Of a stretch of DNA of 21,169 nt, positions 1-6,377 are shown piece after piece. Every line of letters begins with the position of its first letter. Within the stretch, counting starts at the first letter, position 1. Origin of the DNA: a virus; IMG/VR virus record IMGVR_UViG_3300034407_000391, positions 1 through 21,169 of that record. One strand, written 5' to 3'. The notes under the pieces are model-generated. The model saw only the letters and a list, made by a program, of their open reading frames with translations, had not been told where the DNA came from and searched no databases. Made by a program: the position numbers and the translations under genes.

Positions 1-1407
1 GTGGAAAGCCCGAACACGGCTTACGTCAACATGGAGCCGCATTGGCTGCTGATTGAAGCACTTTTGCAAGGCACTTATGGCATTAGAAAAGGGCACCGAA
101 AATATCTGCCGCAAGAACCAAGAGAACTTGACGAGGCTTATGACAACAGGCTAATGCGTTCAACGCTTGCGCCTTATTACGTCAGGCTCGAGCGGATGCT
201 GGCGGGCATGTTGACCCGCAAGCCTGTGCGGCTTGAAGACGTTAGTGATGTTGTCACTGAGCAGCTTTTTGACGTTGACCTTCAGGGCAACGATCTGAAT
301 GTTTGGACCTACGAAACTGCACGCAAGTGCATTCGGTATGGGCACGTCGGCGTTCTTGTTGATGCTCCAAAGGCAGGCGACAACGGCAGGCCGTATTGGA
401 CGCAGTACACGCCTCGCGACATCTTGGGCTGGCGGTCTGAGGTTAAAGACGGCAAGCAGCAGCTGACCCAGCTGCGGCTGATGGAAACCATCACCGTGCC
501 TGATGGTTTGTACGGCGAGAAGCAAGTGCAGCAGGTGCGGGTGCTTACCCCTGGTGCGTTTGAGATCCACCAGAAGGACAAGAAAGGCGACTTTGTGCTG
601 ATTGATGAGGGCAGCACCAGCCTTAGCGAGATTCCGTTTGCTGTTGCTTATTCCAACCGCGTCAATGTTCTTGAGTCGCGGCCACCGTTGGCAGACATCG
701 CTGAGCTAAACCTCAAGGCTTATCAAGTGCAATCTGACCTTGATAACCAGCTGCACATCAGCGCCGTCCCGATGTTGGCGATCTTCGGGTTCCCGCAGTC
801 AGCAGAGGAGATCAGCGCAGGCCCTGGCGAAGCGATGGCGCTGCCTGAAGGTGCCTCGGCTCAATACATCGAGCCATCCGGCAACAGCTACAGCGCACAG
901 TTCCAGCGACTGGAGCAGATCGCTAATCAGATCAATGAGCTGGGTCTTGCTGCTGTGTTGGGCCAGAAACTCAGCGCAGAGACCGCAGAGGCCAAGCGAA
1001 TCGACCGCAGCCAGGGCGACAGCACCATGATGGTTATTGCTCAGCAGATGCAAGACCTAATCGACAACTGCCTGGGCTTTCACGCGCAGTACATGCAGCA
1101 GGCGCAAGTTGGCAGCAGCTTTGTCAATCGCGACTTCTTAGGCGACCGCCTTGAACCGCAGGAGATCCAAGCATTGCTGCAGCTTTACACCGCAGGCACG
1201 ATCACACAGGAAACCCTGCTTAAGCAGCTTTCGATTGGCGAGGTTCTTGGCGACGACTTCGACGTTGAGCAGGAGCTAGACGCAACGCAGTCCGGCGGTT
1301 TGATCGAGATGCAGCAGCCTGAAGCTGCACCGCCTGAAGCAGAAGAGGCCACAATGCCAGAAGCGGAGCCGGAGGTTGAGGATGGGGTGGATGAGCAGGC
1401 TGCATAA
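1..1407 (+). CDS. Portal protein, DUF4055 type (5' end at or beyond the window edge)
   Basis: Portal proteins form the dodecameric ring at one capsid vertex that nucleates head assembly, docks the terminase and conducts DNA. The 468 residues match the DUF4055 portal-like family pattern as I know it: an early PHW-LLxxLLxG segment, a YLPxEP motif near residue 37, then a region where Tyr/Arg-rich helices precede a GMLTRKPVR segment. The C-terminal 40 residues are Glu/Pro/Ala-rich and probably disordered. The reading frame is open from base 1 with GTG; a second candidate start is ATG at 31. Family members usually have only a few residues before the PHW motif, so the gene is nearly or fully complete. 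The next gene overlaps its end and a minor head protein follows, as expected for a portal. Family assignment is from memory of sequence pattern, not a search. Confidence 0.85.
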   Translation: MESPNTAYVNMEPHWLLIEALLQGTYGIRKGHRKYLPQEPRELDEAYDNRLMRSTLAPYYVRLERMLAGMLTRKPVRLEDVSDVVTEQLFDVDLQGNDLNVWTYETARKCIRYGHVGVLVDAPKAGDNGRPYWTQYTPRDILGWRSEVKDGKQQLTQLRLMETITVPDGLYGEKQVQQVRVLTPGAFEIHQKDKKGDFVLIDEGSTSLSEIPFAVAYSNRVNVLESRPPLADIAELNLKAYQVQSDLDNQLHISAVPMLAIFGFPQSAEEISAGPGEAMALPEGASAQYIEPSGNSYSAQFQRLEQIANQINELGLAAVLGQKLSAETAEAKRIDRSQGDSTMMVIAQQMQDLIDNCLGFHAQYMQQAQVGSSFVNRDFLGDRLEPQEIQALLQLYTAGTITQETLLKQLSIGEVLGDDFDVEQELDATQSGGLIEMQQPEAAPPEAEEATMPEAEPEVEDGVDEQAA

Positions 1408-1660
1408 GCCGAACCCGAACAGAAAGCAGCTGCTGTTCTTCACCAAGGATCAGCTCAAAGACAATTACTTTGCGGTCATTCGGATTACTTGGTTTGCTGC
1501 CGGTCAGATCTGTGCAGTCAATGAGGCGGTTGTGTATCAGGACGATTTAGAGGCAGTCGCTGAGTTCTCAGGGATCGTCGGTGAAGCTTTGCGGGGTGGC
1601 GCTGATGTTTCGATCGTCTGCATTGCCAGCTCTGCGGATGTTGGTTTGGAGCCAGCATGA
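1382..1660 (+). CDS. Small protein of unknown function between portal and minor head protein
   Basis: This 92-residue protein is not recognised. It starts with ATG at 1382, seven bases after a GGAGG at 1370-1374 that lies inside the portal gene, so the two genes overlap by 26 nt in different frames; a TTG at 1376 and ATG at 1391 are the alternatives. The first 25 residues are basic, followed by a hydrophobic and aromatic stretch (FAVIRITWFAAG) and an acidic mid-section. Its stop codon overlaps the start of the minor head gene (ATGA at 1657-1660), so the three are probably translationally coupled. A head-assembly accessory role is inferred only from position. Confidence 0.7.
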   Translation: MGWMSRLHKPNPNRKQLLFFTKDQLKDNYFAVIRITWFAAGQICAVNEAVVYQDDLEAVAEFSGIVGEALRGGADVSIVCIASSADVGLEPA

Positions 1661-2844
1661 GCGAGCCTGAAGCCTTTTACCGACAGGCGATTGACCTGAA
1701 CCGATATAGCAATCACGTCGCGTTGAATGTGATGCGGGCGTACAACGACATCGTGATTGATGCGTTGCAGAAGCTTGATGATGTTGGCTCGTTGAACCCA
1801 AGAGAAGCGGCACGGCTGAACGCTTTGTTGGCCCAGGTGCGCGAGAGCCTTGAGACGTGGGCGGGCGACAGCTCGATTTATGCGGTGCAGGAGTTAAACG
1901 GCTTGGCACGGCTGCAGGCTGACTTCATCTCAGGGCAGATCAAAGATGTAGTGAAGCCAAGTTTGGCTAGCACCATTCGCACGGTTGAGATCACCCCAGA
2001 TTTTGCGCGGTCTGTTGTCTTGGCTGATCCGACAGACATCAGCGCGGCTGTGCTGCAGCCAAGCCTTGAACGGCAGATTCGCGGACAAGCCCCTGGCCTT
2101 GTCACGTTGGACGCTGGCAAAGGTGCTGCTCTTGTTCTTCCAAACGGCAAAACGCTTGGCACTGGATTCAGGCAGCTGGCCCAATCTTCCGCCGATAAGT
2201 TCCGCGTCACCGTTCAGAACGGGATGCTGACGGGGGAGAACATGCGGGACATGGTGAAGAGACTGCGTGGAAAGTTACGCCTAGCCGATCAGGCAAACAT
2301 CGCCGCAACGATTGCCAAGGGTGGCGAGCTGACGACGTTGGCTGATTCGCAGATCCGGGCATTGATCCGCACCTCTGTGACGCAGATGACGAACACCGTC
2401 AATCAGCAGATGTATATCGCCAACCAAGACGTGATTGATTCCTACCGCTACCGAGCTGTGTTGGATCTGCAGACCACGCCGATCTGCCAATCCCTTGACG
2501 GCAAGGTGTTCAAGTTTGGTAAGGGACCGCAACCGCCGCAGCATTTTGGTTGTCGGTCAACCATTGTGTTCATCACAAAGACTGAAGCAGAAGGTGATTT
2601 CAGGGAGCGAACGCAGCGTGCGGCGCTTGGCGGCCTTGTCCCGTCTGACATGACCTATCCGCAATGGATTGCTACACGTTCAGCCGCAGACCAAGCGAAA
2701 GCCTTGGGCGGCGAAGGTAAGGCCAAACTGTTCCGCAGCCTGCTCAAAGAAGAGTCACCACAGAAAGCCCTGGCCAAATTCGTCAGCAAGGATGGATCGG
2801 AAGTAACTTTGAAACAGCTGCAAGCAAAGTACGGTGCCTCTTAA
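1657..2844 (+). CDS. Minor head / head morphogenesis protein, Mu gpF - SPP1 gp7 family
   Basis: Proteins of this family associate with the portal inside the head and affect assembly and DNA ejection. The 395-residue product carries the family's hallmark: a Cys at 277 followed by LDGKVF, then a proline-rich stretch ending in PPQHFGCRS, giving C277, H296, C299 and R300, which look like a small metal-binding or structural site. The preceding segment (IRTSVTQMTN near residue 237, then RYRAVLD) also follows the family order. The first 110 residues are predicted helical. It sits immediately after the portal and an overlapping small gene, the standard place for this family. The length is in the normal range for a stand-alone head protein without a fused toxin or peptidase domain. 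Confidence 0.88.
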   Translation: MSEPEAFYRQAIDLNRYSNHVALNVMRAYNDIVIDALQKLDDVGSLNPREAARLNALLAQVRESLETWAGDSSIYAVQELNGLARLQADFISGQIKDVVKPSLASTIRTVEITPDFARSVVLADPTDISAAVLQPSLERQIRGQAPGLVTLDAGKGAALVLPNGKTLGTGFRQLAQSSADKFRVTVQNGMLTGENMRDMVKRLRGKLRLADQANIAATIAKGGELTTLADSQIRALIRTSVTQMTNTVNQQMYIANQDVIDSYRYRAVLDLQTTPICQSLDGKVFKFGKGPQPPQHFGCRSTIVFITKTEAEGDFRERTQRAALGGLVPSDMTYPQWIATRSAADQAKALGGEGKAKLFRSLLKEESPQKALAKFVSKDGSEVTLKQLQAKYGAS

Positions 2845-2965
2845 GCGCGGCAGCAGCAAGCAAATCATCTCGGAGAACATCCGCAGGTTGATGCGTGAAG
2901 GCAAAAGCCGCACGCAGGCGGCAGCGATTGCATTTAAGGAAGCTAGAAAACGGCGGAAGCGTTAA
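2834..2965 (+). CDS. 43-aa basic microprotein, DUF6496-like
   Basis: A short gene starting at GTG 2834 and overlapping the minor head gene by 11 nt. The product begins VPLKRGSSKQIISENIRRLM and ends in a run of Arg/Lys; I count 15 Lys+Arg against 3 Glu in 43 residues. The KKGSSK-x-IS-x-NI opening and the GKSxTQAxAIA turn-helix resemble the small DUF6496 family of phages and bacteria. It is the first of seven consecutive basic small proteins. No function is established; nucleic-acid or capsid-interior binding is a guess from charge. The identity of pattern with a known small family makes chance unlikely. Confidence 0.72.
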   Translation: MPLKRGSSKQIISENIRRLMREGKSRTQAAAIAFKEARKRRKR

Positions 2966-2993
2966 TCTTTTGTTGTACCTGCCAGGTGATTCG

Positions 2994-3104
2994 ATGGCAC
3001 TTCACAGCAAGTTCAAGTTGAAGGCTCAGGGCGAAGAGGCCAAGCCCAAGGCGACGGCTAAGAAAAAGCCCGCTAAAAAGGAAGCACCTTCGGAGGCTGA
3101 GTGA
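2994..3104 (+). CDS. 36-aa Lys/Ala/Glu-rich microprotein
   Basis: The start is ATG 2994, chosen because AGGTGA at 2984-2989 lies four bases upstream; an earlier in-frame start at 2895 would run inside the previous gene and gives a compositionally different N-terminus. The product starts MALHSKFKLKAQGEEAKPKA and continues with two KK(K)-A/P repeats and an acidic end, resembling a histone-H1-type tail. I count ten Lys against five Glu. The stop overlaps the next start (TGATG at 3102-3106). It is probably disordered. No family is recognised. Confidence 0.6.
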   Translation: MALHSKFKLKAQGEEAKPKATAKKKPAKKEAPSEAE

Positions 3105-3169
3105 TGCCTGGTCATTACGGAATGGGTAAGCCCAAGAAAAAGAAGAAGAAGGGCGGCAAGAAAAAGTAA
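3104..3169 (+). CDS. 21-aa poly-lysine microprotein
   Basis: A 22-codon frame, starting with ATG overlapping the previous stop and ending with TAA that overlaps the next ATG (TAATG, 3167-3171). The peptide opens MPGHYGMGKP and is then almost entirely Lys with a Gly-Gly break: ten Lys and no acidic residue. A GGAGG at about 3091-3095 precedes the start by about eight bases. Tiny proteins of this kind (short Met-Pro-Gly/Tyr opening, Lys tail) are familiar in marine phage structural clusters. The perfect start/stop coupling on both sides and the good ribosome site are the main support; length alone would not be enough. Confidence 0.6.
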   Translation: MPGHYGMGKPKKKKKKGGKKK

Positions 3170-3408
3170 TGGCACGAAAGCAGCGGCGCGTTCCGAAGGA
3201 CAAGGCCACCGGCCTGCCTAAGAAGTACCTGTCAGGTGCGAAGAACCGCGCTGCCAAGGCCCGTGAGATCAAGCGAACTGCCGATGCCTACAAGGCTGGG
3301 GAGTTCATCGACATCAAAGCTGTTTCCGCATCGAGGACCAAGCAAGGTGGCACCAAAAAGAAAACCACTAAGCGCCGCAACAAAAAAGTCTCTAAAAGAA
3401 AAGGCTGA
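3169..3408 (+). CDS. 79-aa basic protein of a recurrent marine-phage family
   Basis: The product opens MARKQRRVPKDKATGLPKKY and continues with an AREIKRTADAYK helix, a FIDIKAVSASR segment and a Lys/Arg/Thr-rich tail. The VPKDKxTGLPKKYLSG and EIKRTxxAYKxG patterns recur in small proteins of marine virus genomes; no function is known to me. It begins in a TAATG overlap with the preceding microprotein. Its last 62 nt overlap the next gene in another frame, and the basic tail is encoded there. The charge and the central helix suggest nucleic-acid or capsid binding, which is inference only. Confidence 0.75.
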   Translation: MARKQRRVPKDKATGLPKKYLSGAKNRAAKAREIKRTADAYKAGEFIDIKAVSASRTKQGGTKKKTTKRRNKKVSKRKG

Positions 3409-3598
3409 GAAGTCCCGCTTCTTTTACGGCGAGCTGGCTGAGGTCTATCGCAAGGGCCAAGGTGCTTACCTGTCCAGCGGATCGCGGAACGTGCCGATGC
3501 CAGCTTGGGCCATGGGCAGAGTCAACGCCTACATGAAAGGCGGCAAGGCGCGGACGGCTGATGCTGCGATCTATGCCCGCTACAACAAAAAGCGATGA
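3347..3598 (+). CDS. 83-aa basic protein, DUF5824-like
   Basis: I place the start at GTG 3347 because GAGGA at 3333-3337 lies nine bases upstream and the resulting N-terminus (MAPKRKPLSAATKKSLKEKA) is a natural-looking basic helix; the frame is open back to 3236, but that extension is Pro/Ser/Arg-rich and antisense in character. The body contains a YGELAEVYRKGQGAYLSSG segment, a PMPAWAMGRVNAYMKGGKART segment and a Lys-Arg end, close to the DUF5824 pattern (GxLxxVYxRGxxA...QWAxARVNSF..GG). It overlaps the upstream gene by 62 nt and the downstream gene by 4 nt. Function unknown. Confidence 0.72.
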   Translation: MAPKRKPLSAATKKSLKEKAEKSRFFYGELAEVYRKGQGAYLSSGSRNVPMPAWAMGRVNAYMKGGKARTADAAIYARYNKKR

Positions 3599-3750
3599 AG
3601 CTGACGATCCGCCAAAAGAATGCCTTGAAGCGGCACCAAGAGGCGCATGGTCACACCAAGGCGCACATGGATTTCATGAAGCGCAAGATGCGTGAAGGTA
3701 TGAGCTTTACCAAGGCTCACCGTTTGGCTATGAGCAGGAAAGGCAAATGA
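3595..3750 (+). CDS. 51-aa Lys/His-rich microprotein
   Basis: Starts at ATG 3595 in an ATGA overlap with the previous stop and ends in another ATGA overlap at 3747-3750. The peptide opens MKLTIRQKNALKRHQEAHGH, continues with a TKAHMDFMKRKM segment, then REGMSFTKAH and a basic end. This is a recurrent small phage protein type (LTxRQKxxLKRHxxHHTxKHMxxMxxxMxxGxxFTxAH). His and Met are enriched along with Lys/Arg, so metal or nucleic-acid contact is possible. It shares a MREGxSxT motif with the product of 2834-2965. Function unknown. Confidence 0.75.
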   Translation: MKLTIRQKNALKRHQEAHGHTKAHMDFMKRKMREGMSFTKAHRLAMSRKGK

Positions 3751-4028
3751 GCATCAAACGCGGTGGCCATACGTTTCCGGGCTTTGATAAGCCCATCCGC
3801 ACGCCGAACCATCCGAGCGGCAAGTCTCACGCTGTTGTCGTTAAAGACGGCGATAAACCGAAGCTCATTCGGTTCGGGCAACAGGGCGCTAAGACGAAAC
3901 GTCCGCGCAAGGGTGAGAGTGCTGCTGACAAGGCTAAACGTGCGTCATTCAAGGCACGCCACGCAAAAAATATCGCGAAGGGGAAGACATCTGCCGCATA
4001 TTGGGCAGACAAAGTAAAGTGGTCGTGA
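3747..4028 (+). CDS. 93-aa basic protein with RHAKNIAKGKTSAAYWA motif
   Basis: The product opens MSIKRGGHTFPGFDKPIRTP, has a central KLIRFGQQGAKTKRP segment and a C-terminal FKARHAKNIAKGKTSAAYWA motif followed by KVKWS. That C-terminal block and the LIRFGQQG block are a conserved pair in small proteins of many phages, often next to structural genes; the function is not known to me. It is the last and longest of the seven basic proteins and lies 21 nt before the scaffold gene. The His, Trp and Arg of the C-terminal block could bind nucleic acid, but this is not shown. Confidence 0.8.
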   Translation: MSIKRGGHTFPGFDKPIRTPNHPSGKSHAVVVKDGDKPKLIRFGQQGAKTKRPRKGESAADKAKRASFKARHAKNIAKGKTSAAYWADKVKWS

Positions 4029-4049
4029 AAACAACCTTACGGGTTATTC

Positions 4050-4730
4050 ATGTCTGAAGAGCAAAACCAGGAGATTACGTCTCCCGCAGCTCCAAACAAT
4101 TCTGAGCTTGATGCACTGAAGAGCAGCATCCAGGCGTTAGAGAAAAAGAACTTTGAGCTAATTGGCAAGCTCAAAAGCGCAAAAACAATTCCCGACGGCG
4201 TTGATGTTCAGGAGTTGCTTGAGTTCAAGCGGTCTGTTGAGCAGAACAAACTTGAATCAGAAGGCAAGTACACCGAGGCTCGTCAGGCTCTTGAGCAGCA
4301 GTTCCGCGAGGCTGCTGAAGCCAAGGACAAGCGGATTGCTGAGCTTGAAGCACGAGTCCGCGAGCTTGAGCTGATTGCACCTGCGAACACAGCATTGGCG
4401 GATGTTGTGCATGATCCGAGCATCGTATTCAAGGCAGACCTGTTAAAGCCGGATCAAATAGAGCGCGAAGCTGACGGCACGGTTGTTGTTGTCAATGGCT
4501 ACGAGCGCAAGCCGATTGGCGAATGGGCTAAAACCCTGCCGAGCTACATGCAAAAAGCTCCCAAGCCTGTGGGGAGTGGAGCACCGTCAGGGCGCAGCGC
4601 AGGTGGCGACATTCCGCCGGGCACAAAGAATCCTTTTGCCAAAGAGTCCTACAACCTCACAGAACAGTCCCGGCTTTATCGCACAGATCGGGATATGTAC
4701 GAAAGGTTGAAAGCTGCTGCGAGCCGTTAA
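4050..4730 (+). CDS. Capsid scaffolding protein
   Basis: Scaffolding proteins guide coat subunits into the procapsid shell and then leave or are degraded. The 226-residue product fits by design and place. Residues 18-45 and 55-110 have heptad-like Leu/Ala and Glu/Lys patterning (a coiled coil ending in ELEARVRELEL), residues 140-165 form a short mixed region (VVVVNGYERKPIGEW), residues 170-200 are Gly/Ser/Pro-rich, and the last 20 are a basic helix (LYRTDRDMYERLKAAASR) of the sort that binds coat. It stands directly before the major capsid gene. No protease motif is visible, so scaffold removal without a fused protease is likely. Sequence divergence in this class is high; the call rests on architecture and order. 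Confidence 0.82.
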   Translation: MSEEQNQEITSPAAPNNSELDALKSSIQALEKKNFELIGKLKSAKTIPDGVDVQELLEFKRSVEQNKLESEGKYTEARQALEQQFREAAEAKDKRIAELEARVRELELIAPANTALADVVHDPSIVFKADLLKPDQIEREADGTVVVVNGYERKPIGEWAKTLPSYMQKAPKPVGSGAPSGRSAGGDIPPGTKNPFAKESYNLTEQSRLYRTDRDMYERLKAAASR

Positions 4731-4736
4731 TATGAT
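4707..4736 (+). promoter_or_regulatory. Candidate sigma70-type promoter for the major capsid gene
   Basis: TTGAAA at 4707-4712 and TATGAT at 4731-4736 each match the bacterial consensus in five of six positions and are 18 bp apart, close to the optimum of 17. The site lies at the very end of the scaffold gene, with a predicted transcript start near 4743 and a leader of about 65 nt before the capsid start. Extra transcription of the most abundant virion protein would make sense. No comparison with a phage-specific late motif was possible. Confidence 0.42.
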
Positions 4737-4796
4737 CAACAAGGCAAAGCTACGCAGAGCCAATCGGGTTACGCCCACACCGTAAACATCTTTTTT

Positions 4797-4801
4797 GAGG
4801 A
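4797..4801 (+). promoter_or_regulatory. Ribosome binding site of the major capsid gene
   Basis: GAGGA at 4797-4801 lies six bases before ATG 4808, after a T-run. It fixes the capsid start and is one of the better sites in the window. Confidence 0.7.
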
Positions 4802-4807
4802 TCTGTC

Positions 4808-5830
4808 ATGGCGACTCTTCGCTCTGACATCATCATCCCCGAGGTATTTACGCCTTACGTCATTGAGCAAACCACTCAGCGTGATGCCTTCCTGGCTAGC
4901 GGTGTGGTGCAGCCAATGGCTGAGCTAAATGCTGCCGAGGATGGTGGTGACTTCGTTCAAGTGCCTTTCTATAAGGCCAACCTGTCAGGCGATTTTGAGC
5001 GTCTGACGGATAGCTCATCCCTGACCCCAGGCAAAATCACCGCAGACAAGCAGGTTGCTGCTGTTCTGCACCGTGGCCGTGCCTTTGAGTCTCGTGATCT
5101 GGCTGCCCTGGCTGCCGGTTCTGACCCGATGGCTGCCATCGGCAACAAGATTGCTGACTACATCGCCAACCAACGCCAAAAGGATCTTCTGTCCTGCCTG
5201 GCCGGTATCTTCGGCGCTGTTGGTGACACCAGCTCCGCATCTTTCGCAGCTCTGGCTGTCGATGGCGCGTCTGGTGACACCCCTACGCAACTGACTGCCC
5301 GTCAGATTGTTGAAGGTCAGTCCCTGCTGGGCGACCAAGGCGACAAGCTGGCTGCCATCGTCGTTCACCCCAAGGTGTACTACGACCTGAAAGAGCGTCG
5401 TGCTCTGGACATGATCTACGACGACGCAGGTCAGCCTGATACTGGCGCAACTCAAGGCTCACTGGCTGGCGCCTTTGGTCCTGTTGCTGTTCCCACCTTC
5501 ATGGGAATGCGCGTGATCGTGTCTGCTGATGTGCAGACCGCTGGATCCGGTGCCACCACCGAATACGCCAGCTACATGTTCACCCAAGGTGCCGTTGGCT
5601 CCGGTGAACAGCTCGGACTTCAGACCGAGACCGACCGTGACATCCTCGCCAAGAGCGATGCCATGTCGATTGATCTGCACTACGTGTATCACCCGATCGG
5701 TTCTTCGTTCTCCACGTCAACTTCCAACCCCACGCGGGCACAACTGGAAACCGTGGGCAACTGGACCAAGGTGTACGAAACCAACAACATTGGCATCGTG
5801 CGGATTACCACCACCAGCGCACTGGATTGA
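4808..5830 (+). CDS. Major capsid protein, Gp13-like (HK97-fold)
   Basis: The shell subunit of the head. The 340 residues follow the Gp13-like major capsid family: an opening DIIIPEVFTPYVIEQTTQRD, a VQVPFYKANLSGDFERLTD segment, then SSLTPGKITADKQVAAVLHR with a following GRAFESRDLAALAAGSDPM, and later a KVYYDLKERRALDMIYDDAG segment and a Gly/Ala-rich FMGMRVIVSAD strand. These correspond in order to N-arm, P-domain strands and spine helix of HK97-like folds. The N-terminus shows no obvious pro-domain, consistent with a separate scaffold just upstream. It has a good ribosome site and probably its own promoter. The next gene follows after 14 nt with a very strong ribosome site, suggesting that both products are abundant. 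Confidence 0.9.
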   Translation: MATLRSDIIIPEVFTPYVIEQTTQRDAFLASGVVQPMAELNAAEDGGDFVQVPFYKANLSGDFERLTDSSSLTPGKITADKQVAAVLHRGRAFESRDLAALAAGSDPMAAIGNKIADYIANQRQKDLLSCLAGIFGAVGDTSSASFAALAVDGASGDTPTQLTARQIVEGQSLLGDQGDKLAAIVVHPKVYYDLKERRALDMIYDDAGQPDTGATQGSLAGAFGPVAVPTFMGMRVIVSADVQTAGSGATTEYASYMFTQGAVGSGEQLGLQTETDRDILAKSDAMSIDLHYVYHPIGSSFSTSTSNPTRAQLETVGNWTKVYETNNIGIVRITTTSALD

Positions 5831-5844
5831 GGAGGTAACTAACC

Positions 5845-6210
5845 ATGGCATCCATTTTTGAGGCAACGGCTGGCAATCTTGTCGGCCCCGCTACTGGCGG
5901 CACTGTCACCCAGGCCACCAGCAAAGCCACTGCCGTGACTCTCAACGCTGAGTCCGGTCAGATCACCCTTGACGATGCTGCACTTGCAGCAGCCGCTGAG
6001 GTTTCTTTCACTGTCAACAACGACAAGATCGCTGCCACTGACGTGGTGGTGTGCAACCACGGTTCTGCTGGAACCGCTGGTTCTTACCTTGTGCAGGCCA
6101 ACTCGATTGCTGCCGGATCTTTCAAGATCACTGTGGCAAACCTTTCGACTGGCTCACTTGGTGAGGCAATCGTTGTCAACTTCGTGGCTCTGAAGGGCGC
6201 TAGCTCCTGA
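5845..6210 (+). CDS. Small beta-rich head protein, possible capsid decoration protein
   Basis: The 121-residue product is Ala/Thr/Val/Gly-rich with few charged residues and reads as beta strands throughout: VTQATSKATAVTLNAESGQI, then AALAAAAEVSFTVNNDKIAA and a VVVCNHGSAGTAGSYLV block. This VTQxTSKxTxVTLN...ITxxxAxLAAxxxVSFT pattern recurs in marine phage genomes directly after or near the capsid gene and in fibre proteins. A strong GAGGAGGT Shine-Dalgarno at 5829-5836, eight bases before the ATG, implies high expression. Together these suggest a decoration or surface protein. A fibre-type role cannot be excluded. Confidence 0.7.
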   Translation: MASIFEATAGNLVGPATGGTVTQATSKATAVTLNAESGQITLDDAALAAAAEVSFTVNNDKIAATDVVVCNHGSAGTAGSYLVQANSIAAGSFKITVANLSTGSLGEAIVVNFVALKGASS

Positions 6211-6377
6211 TGGGTCTATTCGCTTTTAAGCGAATGCGGGAACGTGAGGCTGCTGCGAAAGCGGTGGCCTCTACCCCCAAACGCAAGACTTCTACTGTGA
6301 CGCCCGATGGCAGTAACAATCGACGCAACAGCGGGCGGCGCAAACGCCAACAGCTACATAACTCTGGCCCAAGCTGA
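6210..6377 (+). CDS. 55-aa basic protein overlapping the connector gene
   Basis: The ATG at 6210 overlaps the previous TGA by one base, and the frame ends at TGA 6375-6377, so it shares 71 nt with the connector gene in another frame. The peptide opens MGLFAFKRMREREAAAKAVA and then becomes Ser/Thr/Lys and Arg/Asn/Gln-rich. A GAAGGG at 6192-6197 lies 12 bases upstream, rather far. The amphipathic basic opening looks like a real protein; the tail within the overlap may be under double constraint. Function unknown; it fills the 96-base space that would otherwise be empty before the connector gene. Confidence 0.55.
   Translation: MGLFAFKRMREREAAAKAVASTPKRKTSTVTPDGSNNRRNSGRRKRQQLHNSGPS

Noticed and set aside
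4732-4785. 17-codon frame between scaffold and capsid genes
   Set aside because: No ribosome site and no recurrent pattern; the region is better explained as promoter and leader.
5015-5455. Minus-strand open frame of 146 codons
   Set aside because: Opposite the major capsid gene; Ser/Arg/Gln/Val-rich translation with no recognisable pattern.
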